Positions 29,087 through 40,292 of a stretch of DNA of 64,000 nt are shown here, piece after piece; the first letter of the stretch is position 1; each line of letters starts with the position of its first letter. The position numbers and the translations under genes are program-made. The notes under the pieces are model-generated. The model ran no database searches. It was not told the origin of the DNA and was given only the letters and a program-made list of their open reading frames with translations. The stretch lies in contig NZ_FTOQ01000004.1 in assembly GCF_900156805.1 (NCBI RefSeq), positions 281,835-345,834 of the forward strand, written 5' to 3'. The stretch comes from Roseivivax lentus (GTDB lineage Bacteria; Pseudomonadota; Alphaproteobacteria; Rhodobacterales; Rhodobacteraceae).

Positions 29087-32000
29087 TCACCCCTGCAACG
29101 ACTTCACCACCAGCTCGCCCTCATCCCGCGCCTGGATTGCTTGTGCTGCCGCGTGTGCCCCGGCCAGCGTCGTGAAATACGGGATCTTGTCGTAAAGCGC
29201 GACGGAGCGGATCTCGCGGCTGTCCTCCAGCGCGGCGGCGCCCTCGGTGGTGTTCATCACCAGCTGGATCTCGCCGTCCTTGAGCATGTCGACGACGTTC
29301 GGGCGGCCCTCATAGACCTTCTTGACCACCTGTGCCTTGACGCCCGCCGCCTCCAGATAGGCTGCGGTGCCCGCGGTCGCGACGATGGTAAAGCCCTGAC
29401 CCACGAGGATCTTCGCCGTGTCGATCAGTTGCGCGCCCTTGTCGGCCTCCTTGATCGACAGGAACACCCGGCCCTTCTCGGGCAGCATGTTGCCCGCGCC
29501 CATCTGCGCCTTGAGGAAGGCGCGCGGGAAGGACCGGTCCCAGCCCATGACCTCGCCGGTGGAGCGCATCTCGGGGCCGAGCACCGTGTCGACGCCGGGG
29601 AAGCGGGCGAAGGGCAGAACCGCCTCCTTCACCGAGAACCAGGGCATCATCGGGTCGGCGAGGGTCATCGGGTCGGCCATCGGCACGTCCGTGTCATAGT
29701 CGATCTTGTCGCCATGGGGCGGACGCAGCGGGAAATCGGCGAGCTTCTCGCCGGCCATGATCCGCGCGGCGATGGAGGCGATGGCCGAGTCGGTGGCCTT
29801 GGCCACGAACGGCACAGTGCGCGAGGCGCGCGGATTGACCTCGATGAGGTAGATCTCGCCGTCCTTGACCGCGAATTGCACGTTCATCAGGCCCACGACA
29901 TCGAGCCCCTTGGCCAGCGCCACGGTCTGGCGCTTCACCTCGTCGATGATCTCCATCGGCAGCGAATAGGGCGGCAGCGAGCAGGCCGAATCGCCCGAAT
30001 GCACGCCCGCCTCCTCGATATGCTGCATGATGCCTGCGACATGCACGTCGGTGCCGTCCGAGAGCGCATCGACGTCGAGCTCTACCGCGCCCGAGAGATA
30101 ACCGTCGAGCAGCACCGGCGACTTGCCCGACACCACCACTGCCTCGCGGATGTAGCGTTCGAGATGCGCCATGTCGCGGACGATCTCCATCGCGCGGCCA
30201 CCCAGAACGTAGGAGGGGCGGATCACCAGCGGGAAGCCGATGCTTTCGGCGATGGCGAGCGCCTGCGCGTCCGAGGACGCGATGCCGTTCTTGGGCTGCT
30301 TCAGGCCCAGCTTGTTCACCAGCGCCTGGAACCGCTCGCGGTCCTCGGCGAGGTCGATGGCGTCGGGCGTGGTGCCGAGGATCGGGATGCCCGCCTCTTC
30401 GAGGTCGTTGGCGAGCTTGAGCGGCGTCTGGCCGCCGAACTGCACGATCACGCCGTGAAGGGTGCCGTTGTCCTGCTCCACGCGCAGGATCTCCATCACA
30501 TGCTCGAAGGTCAGCGGCTCGAAATAGAGACGGTCCGAGGTGTCGTAATCGGTCGACACGGTCTCGGGGTTGCAGTTGATCATGATCGTCTCGTAGCCCG
30601 CATCCGTGAGCGCGAAACAGGCGTGGCAGCAGCAATAGTCGAATTCGATCCCCTGCCCGATCCGGTTCGGACCGCCGCCCAGGATGACGACCTTCTTCTT
30701 GTCCGAGGGCCGCGCCTCGCATTCTACCTCGCCCATGAGCGGGGCCTCGTAGGTGGAATACATGTAGGGCGTCTGCGCCTCGAACTCGGCGGCGCAGGTG
30801 TCGATGCGCTTGAAGACGGCGGTGACGCCGAGCCCGGTGCGATGGGCGCGCACGGCCTGTTCTTCCATGCCGGTCAGCGCGGCGAGGCGCATGTCGGTGA
30901 AGCCCATCATCTTGAGCGCGCGCAGCCCGTCGGCATCCTGCGGCAGATCGTCGGCGCGGACCTTGTCCTCGGCCTCGACGATTTCGCGGATGCGGGCAAG
31001 GAACCACGGATCGAAGCTGGTCACGCCGTGGATGTCGTCATCCGAAAGACCGTGGCGCATCGCCTGCGCGATGGTGCGCATCCGGTCGGGCGTGGCCTTG
31101 GAGATGGCCTTGATGACCGCGGCGCGGCCATTGGCCGGATCGTCGGCGCCCTCGATCTCGACCTCGTCGAAGCCCGACAGGCCCGTCTCCATCGAGGCCA
31201 GCGCCTTTTGCAGCGACTCGTGGATCGTCCGCCCGATGGCCATCGCCTCGCCCACCGACTTCATCGCGGTGGTGAGGTAGGGCTCGCTGCCCGGGAACTT
31301 CTCGAAGGCGAAGCGCGGGATCTTCGTCACGACGTAGTCGATGGACGGCTCGAAGCTGGCGGGCGTGACCGTGGTGATGTCGTTGTCGAGCTCGTCGAGC
31401 GTGTAGCCCACGGCGAGCTTCGCGGCGATCTTGGCGATGGGGAAGCCCGTGGCCTTCGACGCCAGCGCCGAGGAGCGGGACACCCGCGGGTTCATTTCGA
31501 TCACGACCATGCGGCCGTCCTCGGGGTTCACCGCCCATTGCACGTTCGAGCCGCCGGTCTCGACCCCGATCTCGCGCAGGACCGCGATCGAGGCCGAGCG
31601 CATCATCTGATATTCCTTGTCGGTCAGCGTCAGCGCCGGGGCGACGGTGATCGAATCGCCCGTATGCACGCCCATCGGATCGACGTTCTCGATGGAGCAG
31701 ACGATGATGGCGTTGTCGGCGCGGTCGCGCACGACCTCCATCTCGTATTCCTTCCAGCCCAGCAGCGACTCGTCGATCAGGATCTGGTTCACGGGCGAGG
31801 CATCCATGCCCGAGCGGCAGTAATATTCGTAATCCTCGCGGTTATAGGCCACGCCGCCCCCGGTGCCGCCCAGCGTGTAGGCGGGACGGATGATCGCGGG
31901 CAGGCCGATATGTTCGAGCTCGGCCAGCGCCATGCGCACGCCTTCCTTCAGATCGGCATTGCCGTCGGGCTTCTTGGGCGCGGTGACGATGGTGGCCTTG

Positions 32001-32431
32001 GGGTTCTCGAGGCCGATCCGGTCCATCGCCTCGCGGAAAAGCGCGCGATCCTCGGCCATCTCGATGGCATCGCGGTTGGCGCCGATCATCTCGACGCCGT
32101 GCTCGGCCAGAACGCCCATCTCCTCGAGCTTGAGCGCGGTATTCAGACCCGTTTGCCCGCCCATCGTGGGCAACAGCGCGTCGGGCTTTTCCTTGGCGAT
32201 GATCTTGGCCACGACTTCGGGCGTGATCGGCTCGATATAGGTCGCGTCCGCGAGCCCGGGATCGGTCATGATCGTCGCGGGGTTGGAGTTGACCAGGATG
32301 ACCCTGTAGCCCTCTTCCCGGAGCGCCTTGCACGCCTGGGCGCCGGAATAGTCGAATTCGCAGGCCTGTCCGATGATGATGGGCCCGGCGCCGATGATCA
32401 TGATGGAAGAGATATCGGTGCGTTTGGGCAT
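29087..32431 (-). CDS. carB: Carbamoyl-phosphate synthase large subunit
   Basis: A 1114-aa subunit making carbamoyl phosphate for arginine and pyrimidine synthesis. Two homologous ATP-grasp halves are visible ([14 protein letters not shown] and, later, [13 protein letters not shown] mark equivalent positions), followed by the C-terminal allosteric MGS-like domain (about 980-1090). Length is standard. No carA is in the window. The upstream gap of 293 bp holds promoters for carB and for the divergent V4R gene. Confidence 0.96.
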   Translation of the reverse strand: MPKRTDISSIMIIGAGPIIIGQACEFDYSGAQACKALREEGYRVILVNSNPATIMTDPGLADATYIEPITPEVVAKIIAKEKPDALLPTMGGQTGLNTALKLEEMGVLAEHGVEMIGANRDAIEMAEDRALFREAMDRIGLENPKATIVTAPKKPDGNADLKEGVRMALAELEHIGLPAIIRPAYTLGGTGGGVAYNREDYEYYCRSGMDASPVNQILIDESLLGWKEYEMEVVRDRADNAIIVCSIENVDPMGVHTGDSITVAPALTLTDKEYQMMRSASIAVLREIGVETGGSNVQWAVNPEDGRMVVIEMNPRVSRSSALASKATGFPIAKIAAKLAVGYTLDELDNDITTVTPASFEPSIDYVVTKIPRFAFEKFPGSEPYLTTAMKSVGEAMAIGRTIHESLQKALASMETGLSGFDEVEIEGADDPANGRAAVIKAISKATPDRMRTIAQAMRHGLSDDDIHGVTSFDPWFLARIREIVEAEDKVRADDLPQDADGLRALKMMGFTDMRLAALTGMEEQAVRAHRTGLGVTAVFKRIDTCAAEFEAQTPYMYSTYEAPLMGEVECEARPSDKKKVVILGGGPNRIGQGIEFDYCCCHACFALTDAGYETIMINCNPETVSTDYDTSDRLYFEPLTFEHVMEILRVEQDNGTLHGVIVQFGGQTPLKLANDLEEAGIPILGTTPDAIDLAEDRERFQALVNKLGLKQPKNGIASSDAQALAIAESIGFPLVIRPSYVLGGRAMEIVRDMAHLERYIREAVVVSGKSPVLLDGYLSGAVELDVDALSDGTDVHVAGIMQHIEEAGVHSGDSACSLPPYSLPMEIIDEVKRQTVALAKGLDVVGLMNVQFAVKDGEIYLIEVNPRASRTVPFVAKATDSAIASIAARIMAGEKLADFPLRPPHGDKIDYDTDVPMADPMTLADPMMPWFSVKEAVLPFARFPGVDTVLGPEMRSTGEVMGWDRSFPRAFLKAQMGAGNMLPEKGRVFLSIKEADKGAQLIDTAKILVGQGFTIVATAGTAAYLEAAGVKAQVVKKVYEGRPNVVDMLKDGEIQLVMNTTEGAAALEDSREIRSVALYDKIPYFTTLAGAHAAAQAIQARDEGELVVKSLQG

Positions 32432-32598
32432 GGGGTCCTCGTCAGACGAAGGGTGGCCGGACTCCGAAGGAGGCGGGTCGCAAATTGTCGTGCGTTATAG
32501 ACATGCACAGGCCCGGTTCAAGCCCGAAAGCCCCGAACGCGCGCCCTCGGGGTCATTGCCCCGCCAAGCGCAAGAATGACAGCATTATTGACTTAAGT

Positions 32599-32616
32599 TG
32601 TCATAATATTCTGACA
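32599..32616. promoter_or_regulatory. PpsR/CrtJ-type operator (TGT-N12-ACA) upstream of the BchJ-like gene
   Basis: TGTCATAATATTCTGACA fits the consensus TGT-N12-ACA and is an 18-bp palindrome with only one mismatched pair (outer arms TGTCA/TGACA). It lies 109 bp before the BchJ-like start codon, in AT-rich promoter-like DNA, with a TATACT box at 32637-32642. PpsR/CrtJ represses photosynthesis genes in Rhodobacteraceae; binding here is inferred. Confidence 0.55.
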
Positions 32617-32724
32617 CTCAATTATGTCTATTCTGCTATACTTCTCTTCTGCGCGGTGACCATTCTTAGAAAACGCAGCGAAAGACAGACAAAATAGATC
32701 CGACCTCTCCCCAGGAGCCGCCGC

Positions 32725-33330
32725 ATGGCAGTAGCGTACGACACCACCCATCCGCCGCAGAGACAGGCGGGGCTCATGGGTGCGAACATGATCGTACCCC
32801 TGCACGCCGTTATCGAACGCGAAATCGGCGCCGCAGCGCGCGATGAGGTCTTCCACGATTCGGGCATAATCGAAATCCCCGCCGAGGCCGACCTCGTGCC
32901 CGAGGGCAAGGTCGCGCATCTGCACCAGCTTGTCTGGCAGACATGGCCGGACCAGGCGCCGCGGATGATGGACATGGCGGGCCGCGTCGCCGCCGAGGTC
33001 TTCGTTGCGCATTACATCCCGCCCAAGGCGCGGCTGATGCTGCAGAACATGCCCTGGTCGATCTCGGCCTGGCTGGTGGGGAAATCGGCGCGGCACAATG
33101 CCTGGACCTTCGCGGGATCGGGGATGTTCGCGATCCAGACGACCTCACGACTGGCGCTGTTCCACAATCCGCTGGCCCTGAACATCCAGACCGACCGACC
33201 CTGCTGCCACTACTACGCGGCGATGTTCGAGCACATGTATCAGCGCCTGTCGCACCGCGACTTCACCTGCACCGAACGCTGCTGCATTGCGACCGGCGGG
33301 GATCACTGCGCTTTCGATATCTCGATCTGA
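32725..33330 (+). CDS. bchJ: V4R domain protein, BchJ-like (bacteriochlorophyll 4-vinyl reductase family)
   Basis: A 201-aa protein whose C-terminal V4R domain has a Cys/His-rich end (CCHYYAAMFEHMYQ, then ERCCIATGGDHCAFDI), as in BchJ, a protein tied to bacteriochlorophyll synthesis. AGGAG precedes the ATG. No other photosynthesis gene is in the window, so it is either a detached member of the pathway or a related V4R small-molecule sensor. The PpsR-type palindrome upstream supports the first reading. Confidence 0.7.
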   Translation: MAVAYDTTHPPQRQAGLMGANMIVPLHAVIEREIGAAARDEVFHDSGIIEIPAEADLVPEGKVAHLHQLVWQTWPDQAPRMMDMAGRVAAEVFVAHYIPPKARLMLQNMPWSISAWLVGKSARHNAWTFAGSGMFAIQTTSRLALFHNPLALNIQTDRPCCHYYAAMFEHMYQRLSHRDFTCTERCCIATGGDHCAFDISI

Positions 33331-33343
33331 TCCCGGGCCCCGT

Positions 33344-34579
33344 TCATTCCGCTGCCTGGGACATCGCGCCCGCCCCGTGCCCGCCGTAAAGGTAGTCGCG
33401 GGTGACCGGCACCGCCCCTTGCGCCTTGGAAAGCTGGAACTGGAACACGCCTTGGCGCTGCTGCTCGAAGGCGGTCTCGCAGGCCACGAGGTAGAAGCGC
33501 CACATCCGCACGAAGCGTTCGTCATACATCGCGCGCACCCGGTCGAGGGACGCCTCGAAGCGTTCCCGCCAATGGTGCAGCGTCCAGGCGTAATGCCCGC
33601 GCAGCACCTCGATATCCGCCATCCAGAGCCCGGCGCGCTCGATCTCCGGCGCGAGGTCCGAAAGCGCGGGCACGTAACCCCCGGGGAAGATGTATTTCGC
33701 CAGCCAGGGCGAGGTGGGCGACGGCCGCCGGCTCAGCCCGATCGTGTGGACGAGCGCGATGCCCTCCGGGTCGAGAAGCTCGGACAGCTTGGCGAAGTAG
33801 CCGCGGAAATGCGGCCGCCCCACATGTTCCAGCATGCCGACGCTGACGATCCGGTCGAACCGGTCCGACACCTGCCGGTAATCCTGCAGCCGGATATCGA
33901 CGCGGTCCGATAGGCCCGCCGCCTGCACCCGCGCCTCTGCGGTCGCCTTCTGGTTCTCGGACAGGGTGACGCCAGTGACCTGCACCCCGTAATCGCGCGC
34001 CAGCGTCAGCGCCATGCCGCCCCAGCCGCACCCGATATCGAGCACGCGCAGGCCGGGCTTCAGCTGCAGCTTGGCGGCGATATGCGCCTTCTTGGCCGCC
34101 TGCGCCGAGGCGAGGTCAAGGCCCGGTTCGGTAAAATAGGCGCAGGAATACTGCATGTCCTCGTCGAGGAAGAGCCGGTAGAAATCATCGGAAAGGTCGT
34201 AGTGATGCGCCACGTTCCGCCGGGACGAGAGCGGAGAGTTGCGCTGCAGGAAGACGCTCAGCGCAAGTTTCGCGTCGCTCGCGATCTCGAGCCAGCGAGG
34301 CAGCCGCCCGCCGGTCTCCCGCGCCCGCTGCAGCAGCGCGAGCAGCGGATGCAACTCCGCATCGGAGATCTCGATCCGCCCATCCACATAGCCTTCGCCC
34401 AAGGCAAGGACGGGACGCAGGCAGAGAAAGCGCACGATCGAGGGGTCTTTCAGCGTGACATGCGCCCGCGGCGCGGAATTCGCGCCGTAGCGGGTTTCAC
34501 GCCCGTCGGGCCAAGTGACGTGCAAATCGCCGATCGTCACGAAACGCGACAGGATCGAGTCCAGCATCCGGTCCCACAT
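33344..34579 (-). CDS. Cyclopropane-fatty-acyl-phospholipid synthase family methyltransferase
   Basis: A 411-aa SAM-dependent enzyme of the CFA synthase family, which adds a methylene or methyl group to unsaturated membrane lipids. The SAM site is [16 protein letters not shown], preceded by the family hallmarks [43 protein letters not shown] lies downstream of it. The start at 34579 (MWDRML) has AAGGGGG upstream. Confidence 0.87.
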   Translation of the reverse strand: MWDRMLDSILSRFVTIGDLHVTWPDGRETRYGANSAPRAHVTLKDPSIVRFLCLRPVLALGEGYVDGRIEISDAELHPLLALLQRARETGGRLPRWLEIASDAKLALSVFLQRNSPLSSRRNVAHHYDLSDDFYRLFLDEDMQYSCAYFTEPGLDLASAQAAKKAHIAAKLQLKPGLRVLDIGCGWGGMALTLARDYGVQVTGVTLSENQKATAEARVQAAGLSDRVDIRLQDYRQVSDRFDRIVSVGMLEHVGRPHFRGYFAKLSELLDPEGIALVHTIGLSRRPSPTSPWLAKYIFPGGYVPALSDLAPEIERAGLWMADIEVLRGHYAWTLHHWRERFEASLDRVRAMYDERFVRMWRFYLVACETAFEQQRQGVFQFQLSKAQGAVPVTRDYLYGGHGAGAMSQAAE

Positions 34580-34748
34580 GAAACGCCCCCTTGTGCAAAG
34601 GCCTGTCAAAACGGTCCGCCGATTCCTGCGTGCAGGATACGCCAAGCGGGCCATGGCGCCAAATCCGGAGGCCTTTCGCTTGACTTCCTGGGCCCGGGGC
34701 GGTGTATCGGCGCCTAACTTTCCCGCAGAATTCCAAGGGGCCAACCCA

Positions 34749-36530
34749 ATGCATGCCTATCGCAGCCAGACCTGCGCCGATCTTCGCAAAGACCATGTGG
34801 GCCAGGATGTCCGCCTTTCGGGCTGGGTGCACCGCATCCGCGACCATGGCGGCGTTCTCTTCGTGGACCTGCGCGACCATTACGGCATGACGCAGGTGCT
34901 CTGCGATCCCGACAGCCCGGTCTTCGCCGAGGTGGAGAAGCTGCGTTCGGAATGGTGCGTGCGCATCGACGGCACGGTGAAGGCGCGCGACGAAAACCTC
35001 GTGAACCCCAAGCTGCCCACCGGCGAGATCGAGGTCTATATCCGAGACGTCGAGGTGCTGGGCGCCAGCGAAGAGCTGCCGCTCATCGTCTTCGGCGACC
35101 AGGAATATCCCGAGGAAACGCGCCTGCGCTATCGCTACCTCGACCTGCGCCGCGAGGTCATGCAGAAGAACATGGTGATGCGCTCGGACGTGGTGGCCTC
35201 GATCCGCAAGCGCATGTGGGAGCGGAATTTCCGCGAATTCCAGACGCCGATCATCACCGCCTCGAGCCCCGAGGGGGCGCGCGACTTCCTCGTGCCCTCG
35301 CGCCTGCATCCGGGCAAGTTCTACGCGCTGCCGCAGGCCCCGCAGCAGTTCAAGCAGCTCATCATGGTGTCGGGCTTCGACAAGTATTTCCAGATCGCAC
35401 CGTGTTTCCGCGACGAGGATCCGCGCGCCGACCGCTCGCCCACCGATTTCTACCAGCTCGACATGGAGATGAGCTTCGTCGAGCAGCAGGACGTCTTCGA
35501 CACCGTCTCGCCGGTCATCGCGGGCGTGTTCGAGGAGTTCGGCGGCGGCCGCCGCGTGGACGCGCCCGAGGACTGGCCGCAGATCTCCTATGCCGATGCC
35601 GCGCTCTGGTACGGCACCGACAAGCCGGATCTCAGGAACCCGATCAAGATGCAGGTCGTGTCGGAGCATTTCCTCGGCTCGGGCTTCGCGATCTTCGCGA
35701 AACTTCTGGAGCATGAGGGCACCGAGATCCGCGCGATTCCGGCCCCGGGCGGCGGGTCGCGCAAGTTCTGCGACCGGATGAACGCGTTTGCCCAGAAAGA
35801 GGGCCTCCCGGGGATGGGCTACATCTTCTGGCGCGACCAGGGCGACGGCCTGGAGGCCGCGGGCCCCCTTGCCAAGAATATCGGCCCGGAGCGGACCGAG
35901 GCGATCCGGCAGCAACTCGGCCTCGGCGTCGGCGACGCGGCGTTTTTCCTCGGCGGCAAGCCCTCGGCCTTCGAGCGGGTCGCGGGCAAGGCGCGCACCG
36001 TCATCGGCGACGAGCTGGGCCTGACCGATACCGACCGCTTCGCCTTCGCCTGGATCGTCGATTTCCCGATGTATGAGGCCGACGAGGAAACCGGCGAGAT
36101 CGACTTCTCGCACAACCCCTTCTCGATGCCGCAGGGCGGGATGGACGCGCTGTCGGGCGATCCGCTCGAGGTTCTGGGCTATCAGTACGATCTGGCCTGC
36201 AACGGCTACGAGCTGGTGTCCGGCGCGATCCGGAACCACAAGCCCGAGATCATGTTCAAGGCCTTCGAACTGGCGGGGTATGGCGAGGACGAGGTGCGCA
36301 AGCGCTTCGGCGGTATGGTTAACGCCTTCCGCTTCGGCGCCCCGCCCCATGGCGGCTGCGCGGCGGGCATCGACCGGATCGTCATGCTGCTGGCCGACGA
36401 GCAGAATATCCGCGAGGTCATCATGTTCCCGATGAACCAGCGCGCCGAGGACCTGATGATGGGCGCGCCGTCCGAGCCCACCAGCGATCAGCTGATGGAG
36501 TTGCGGCTTCGGGTGATCCCGGAGGAGTGA
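34749..36530 (+). CDS. aspS: Aspartate-tRNA ligase
   Basis: A 593-aa class II synthetase. It has an N-terminal OB-fold anticodon-binding domain ([24 protein letters not shown]), class II motif 2 ([24 protein letters not shown]), the bacterial GAD insertion (about 290-420), and motif 3 ([19 protein letters not shown]). Start MHAYRSQT at 34749. The stop (TGA) shares a base with the ATG of the following restriction enzyme gene. Confidence 0.96.
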   Translation: MHAYRSQTCADLRKDHVGQDVRLSGWVHRIRDHGGVLFVDLRDHYGMTQVLCDPDSPVFAEVEKLRSEWCVRIDGTVKARDENLVNPKLPTGEIEVYIRDVEVLGASEELPLIVFGDQEYPEETRLRYRYLDLRREVMQKNMVMRSDVVASIRKRMWERNFREFQTPIITASSPEGARDFLVPSRLHPGKFYALPQAPQQFKQLIMVSGFDKYFQIAPCFRDEDPRADRSPTDFYQLDMEMSFVEQQDVFDTVSPVIAGVFEEFGGGRRVDAPEDWPQISYADAALWYGTDKPDLRNPIKMQVVSEHFLGSGFAIFAKLLEHEGTEIRAIPAPGGGSRKFCDRMNAFAQKEGLPGMGYIFWRDQGDGLEAAGPLAKNIGPERTEAIRQQLGLGVGDAAFFLGGKPSAFERVAGKARTVIGDELGLTDTDRFAFAWIVDFPMYEADEETGEIDFSHNPFSMPQGGMDALSGDPLEVLGYQYDLACNGYELVSGAIRNHKPEIMFKAFELAGYGEDEVRKRFGGMVNAFRFGAPPHGGCAAGIDRIVMLLADEQNIREVIMFPMNQRAEDLMMGAPSEPTSDQLMELRLRVIPEE

Positions 36531-37288
36531 TGTTCGACGCGCTGCGCGGGAGAGGCTTCGACGTCATGGTGCGCAACCATGCCGAAGCCATCCTGAGCGT
36601 CGATTTCCCGGACGAAACGCAGGAGCTGGTCGAGGCGCTCCTGCGGGTCGCGATCCCGGTAACGGAGCTTGTGGCCTCCGGCGGCGGCGAGGCCAAGTCG
36701 ACCCAGCGGCTGCGGCGCGAACTGGCGCTGGCCGGCTGGCAGAAGCACAATTTCCGGATCGAGACGAACGTGGACGGCGTGCCCAAGGGCGACGGCACGA
36801 GCCACGAGATCGACCATATCCGGCGGTCGCCCGCCGGGACGCTCGCGCTTGAGATCGAGTGGAACAACAAGGACCCGTTCTTCGACCGCGATCTCGATAA
36901 TTTCCAGCGCCTGCATGCGCAATCGATCATCAGCGCGGGCATCATCGTGACCCGCGGACGGGCGCTGCAGGATACGCTCGGGCAGAAGATCGAGGCGTAT
37001 CTGCGCGCGGCCCGGATCGTCGACGAGGCCCCGCTCGTGGCCCTCGGGATGAAGGAGCGCACCGCGCGGCAGCGCAAATACGTCGCGCAGGCGGTGGCGT
37101 CGGGGCAGGATTTCGCGACCGCTTTCGCGCGCTATTTCGTGGCCGACAAGTTCGGCATGGCGACGACCCATTGGAGCAAGATCGAGGACCGCGTCCGGCG
37201 CGGCGTCGGCAATCCCTGCCCGCTTCTGCTGATCGGCCTGCCCGCCGACAGCGTCACGCCCTATTCGGCGGCGACGCCAGAATTGTAG
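36530..37288 (+). CDS. BglII/BstYI family type II restriction endonuclease
   Basis: A 252-aa protein resembling the BglII/BstYI family, which cleaves GATC-core hexamers. The catalytic region is HEIDHIRR ... LALEIEWNNKDPFFDRD, with Asp95, Glu108 and Glu110 as the likely metal site. The ATG at 36530 overlaps the aspS stop (TGATG) with GGAGGAG upstream, so translation is coupled to aspS. It converges with, and overlaps by 28 bp, the MT-A70 methyltransferase gene, giving a full restriction-modification pair. Confidence 0.82.
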   Translation: MFDALRGRGFDVMVRNHAEAILSVDFPDETQELVEALLRVAIPVTELVASGGGEAKSTQRLRRELALAGWQKHNFRIETNVDGVPKGDGTSHEIDHIRRSPAGTLALEIEWNNKDPFFDRDLDNFQRLHAQSIISAGIIVTRGRALQDTLGQKIEAYLRAARIVDEAPLVALGMKERTARQRKYVAQAVASGQDFATAFARYFVADKFGMATTHWSKIEDRVRRGVGNPCPLLLIGLPADSVTPYSAATPEL

Positions 37289-37893
37289 GCATAGGTGGTC
37301 CAGCTGGGCTTGTAATCGGCATCGGCCTGGTTGCCCCAGACCGTCCAGCCGTCCCGCACGCCACGCCCGAAAAGCTCAAGATACGGGCCCCAGGAACAGG
37401 CTTCGATCAGCTCATATTGCTCGTCGGGTTTGCGGGAATGCTCGCGCTTGCGGGTCTGGATCATGTTGACCTGCCGCCGGCCCGCGGCTTCGGTACGGGC
37501 GTTCTTGCCGCGCACGCCGAACAGCAGAAGCTCGGTCACGTTGCGGAAGTAGAAACCCACCCCGCGCCCGTCCGATCCGCCATCCTTGCGCACCTTGTGC
37601 CAGACGATGTTCGACTTGTACTCGAACCCCCAGGCATTGAGCACCTGCAGCCCATCGGGCAGCAGCGCATTGGGCACCCAGAGATAGCAATGCGCCCGGT
37701 CGGCCAGATGATCGGCCACCGGCAGCGCGCAGATATCCTCGAGCGTCATGGTGGGATAGCGCGCCAGCCGCTTGTGTTCAGGCGCGACCTTGCCGGTGCG
37801 GTTGGTGAACCGCCAGGGCGGATCGGCCATGACGCAGCCGAACCGGTCCGGACCGAGGAAGCGCGCCAAATCTTGTGTTGCGTCGGATGCCAT
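37261..37893 (-). CDS. MT-A70 family adenine methyltransferase
   Basis: A 210-aa SAM-dependent N6-adenine methyltransferase with the catalytic DPPW motif at 24-27 and a C-terminal SAM-site region (YLELFGRGVRDGWTVWGNQ). It is most likely the modification partner of the convergent BglII-type endonuclease, whose 3' end it overlaps. The start is uncertain: no strong ribosome site precedes the ATGs at 37893, 37905 or 37977. Confidence 0.83.
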   Translation of the reverse strand: MASDATQDLARFLGPDRFGCVMADPPWRFTNRTGKVAPEHKRLARYPTMTLEDICALPVADHLADRAHCYLWVPNALLPDGLQVLNAWGFEYKSNIVWHKVRKDGGSDGRGVGFYFRNVTELLLFGVRGKNARTEAAGRRQVNMIQTRKREHSRKPDEQYELIEACSWGPYLELFGRGVRDGWTVWGNQADADYKPSWTTYAYNSGVAAE

Positions 37894-38013
37894 GGGCCAG
37901 ATCATGAAAGATTTCGACTGGATTGTCACCCCGCTTCCTGCAGCGGGGTGCGCGAACATATGCAGAACACCTAGCAAGCAGCCGAACGCGGGGCAAGCCC
38001 CGCCGAACCGCCG

Positions 38014-38730
38014 TCACACCGCCATGCGATCCTCGAGCCGTTCCTGCACCAATCCGGACAACCGCATCAGCGGCGCGCCCACCGGCAACGCGGACATGCG
38101 CGCCTCGAAAAGGGCATCGGCGGCATCTGCCAGAACCCGGTCGCCGGCGCTGAGCGCGACCCCCGAAAGGAACCGCGCGGCGTAATCGAGCCCGGCCAGA
38201 TCGCCGGGCTGCGCCAGCACCTCCGCGGCATGCGCCATGTCGTCGCGATAGGCGACCGGATCGGCATCCACCGTCGCCTCGGTCATGACGCGCGGCCCGA
38301 TCGGGCGCCGCTCCTGCGGCAGGTGCGACAGGATCACGTTCTGGAACATCGCCACGCTGGACATCGGCTTCGGCAGGAAGCCATCGGCACCCGCCGCGAG
38401 CGCGCAATGCTCAGAGAAGGGATCCCCGCTGGTGGCAAGGATCGCGGCGATGCGCGGCGTGCATTGCGACGCCTCGCGCAAAAGATCGGCCCCCGAACCG
38501 TCGGGCAGGCCCATATCGACGATCAGGACCGAGGGACGGTAGACTTCGAGATGCCGGTGGGCCGAGGCCAGGCAATCGGCACGCCGCAGGCGCGCGCCGC
38601 TGTGCACGCATAACAGCCGCACCGCGTCGCAGGCATAGCGGCTGTCCTCCACCATGAGGATGGTCAGGCCCAGAAGCGGCCGCGCCGCCGTCGGTTGCAT
38701 GCGTCCTTCGAGACTTAGCGAATCGTTCAT
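38014..38730 (-). CDS. Response regulator with receiver domain
   Basis: A 238-aa protein. The receiver domain (about 20-140) has the phospho-acceptor Asp in VLIVDMGLPDGSG and the conserved Lys in GFLPKPM. The remaining 100 residues are helical with no DNA-binding motif that I can identify, so output may be by protein contact. No histidine kinase lies beside it. The start at 38730 has GAGGG upstream. Confidence 0.82.
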   Translation of the reverse strand: MNDSLSLEGRMQPTAARPLLGLTILMVEDSRYACDAVRLLCVHSGARLRRADCLASAHRHLEVYRPSVLIVDMGLPDGSGADLLREASQCTPRIAAILATSGDPFSEHCALAAGADGFLPKPMSSVAMFQNVILSHLPQERRPIGPRVMTEATVDADPVAYRDDMAHAAEVLAQPGDLAGLDYAARFLSGVALSAGDRVLADAADALFEARMSALPVGAPLMRLSGLVQERLEDRMAV

Positions 38731-38860
38731 CACACCCTCTCATTTCTGTTGTTCTCGCAGCGTGCCTTCGAACAGCTAATGCGGAGTTAATGACTGCACG
38801 GTCTTGCAGACCCCGAGGCCCGCGGGGCATATCGCAGGGGATCGCAGAAGGAGCCCGCCC

Positions 38861-39265
<405 letters not shown>

Positions 39266-39293
39266 CGGCGCGACCGGCGCCGGGGAGAAACGC

Positions 39294-39584
39294 ATGACGA
39301 TCACATCCGCTTTCGTGCTCTACGCCGTCATCTGGTTCATGGGCTTCCTGATCGCGATCCCGATCCGGCTCGAGACGCAGGGCGATCTGGGCGAGGTGGT
39401 CCATGGCACCCATGCCTCGAGCCCCGAAAACCACCACCTCAAGAAAAAGGCCTGGATCACCACCCTCGTATCGGCGGTGATCTGGGTGATCCTTTACGTG
39501 ATCATCACCTCGGGATGGATCACCGTGCGCGACATCGACATGTTCGACCGCATGGGCCCCGCAGCGGTCGAAGAGACCGAGTAA
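39294..39584 (+). CDS. DUF1467 family membrane protein
   Basis: A 96-aa protein with two transmembrane helices (about 5-24 and 55-75) and a conserved N-terminus (FVLYAVIWFMGFLIAIPIRLETQGD). GGAGAAA precedes the ATG. The function is unknown. It is co-oriented with mce and probably co-transcribed. Confidence 0.83.
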   Translation: MTITSAFVLYAVIWFMGFLIAIPIRLETQGDLGEVVHGTHASSPENHHLKKKAWITTLVSAVIWVILYVIITSGWITVRDIDMFDRMGPAAVEETE

Positions 39585-39593
39585 CCGGACCCG

Positions 39594-40292
39594 TCACACC
39601 GCGCGCGAAGCCCGGAGCGCGTGGAAGAGATGCGTGAAGACCGCGGCCCCGAGGATCGGCACCAGCAGGTTGACGAGCGGTATGGTCAGCGGCACCGCCA
39701 TCAGGATGCCGGCCACCCAAACGGTCAGGAAATGGCGTTTGCGCATCTCCTGAGCGCCGCGCCGGCCGACCCGGCGCATCGCCGCGATGGTGAAATATTC
39801 CCGTCCGAGCAGGAAGCCGTTGAGCCCCCAGAAGATGAAGGGCGCGAGCGGCGCGAAGACGAGGTAGAGGACCAGCGCCAAGAGGTTCGCGACGATCAGC
39901 AGGCCGAGGAAGGACAGCGTGTCGCGGAACGCCTCGGCATAGGGGATGCGCCCGGGCGGCGGCTGATTGGGGTAATACCGGTCCTCGACCGCGGCGGCGA
40001 CATCTTCGAGGAACAGTCCCGTCATCGCAGAGGCCACGGGCACCATCAGGAAGACCGAGAGCCCCAGCATCAGGATGATCGAGCCCCAACTGACCAGATC
40101 GTCGATCCAGCGCACCTCGCCGAAGAATGGGATCGTGACGACCTCGGGCGTGATCCATCCCATCAGCGTGACGAAGCCTGCATAGAACAGCGCCAGAAGC
40201 GCCACGGCGAGGCCCACGCCCTTGAGCAGGACGCTGCGAAAGCGCGGATCGCCCATCTGCGCGACCGCACGGGAAAGGCTGCGCCCGATCAT
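39594..40292 (-). CDS. EI24 domain-containing (CysZ-like) membrane protein
   Basis: A 232-aa inner-membrane protein with four to six hydrophobic segments and the family stretch AEAFRDTLSFLGLLIVANLLALVLYL. CysZ relatives carry sulfate, but the distant similarity does not prove it here. The ATG overlaps the stop of the upstream nitroreductase gene by 4 bp (ATGA). Confidence 0.75.
   Translation of the reverse strand: MIGRSLSRAVAQMGDPRFRSVLLKGVGLAVALLALFYAGFVTLMGWITPEVVTIPFFGEVRWIDDLVSWGSIILMLGLSVFLMVPVASAMTGLFLEDVAAAVEDRYYPNQPPPGRIPYAEAFRDTLSFLGLLIVANLLALVLYLVFAPLAPFIFWGLNGFLLGREYFTIAAMRRVGRRGAQEMRKRHFLTVWVAGILMAVPLTIPLVNLLVPILGAAVFTHLFHALRASRAV

Noticed and set aside
29141..32500. Very long plus-strand open frame (1119 codons) opposite carB
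   Set aside because: carB on the minus strand is certain from its motifs. The plus frame is the usual by-product of high GC and encodes Arg/Ala/His-rich sequence without any domain.
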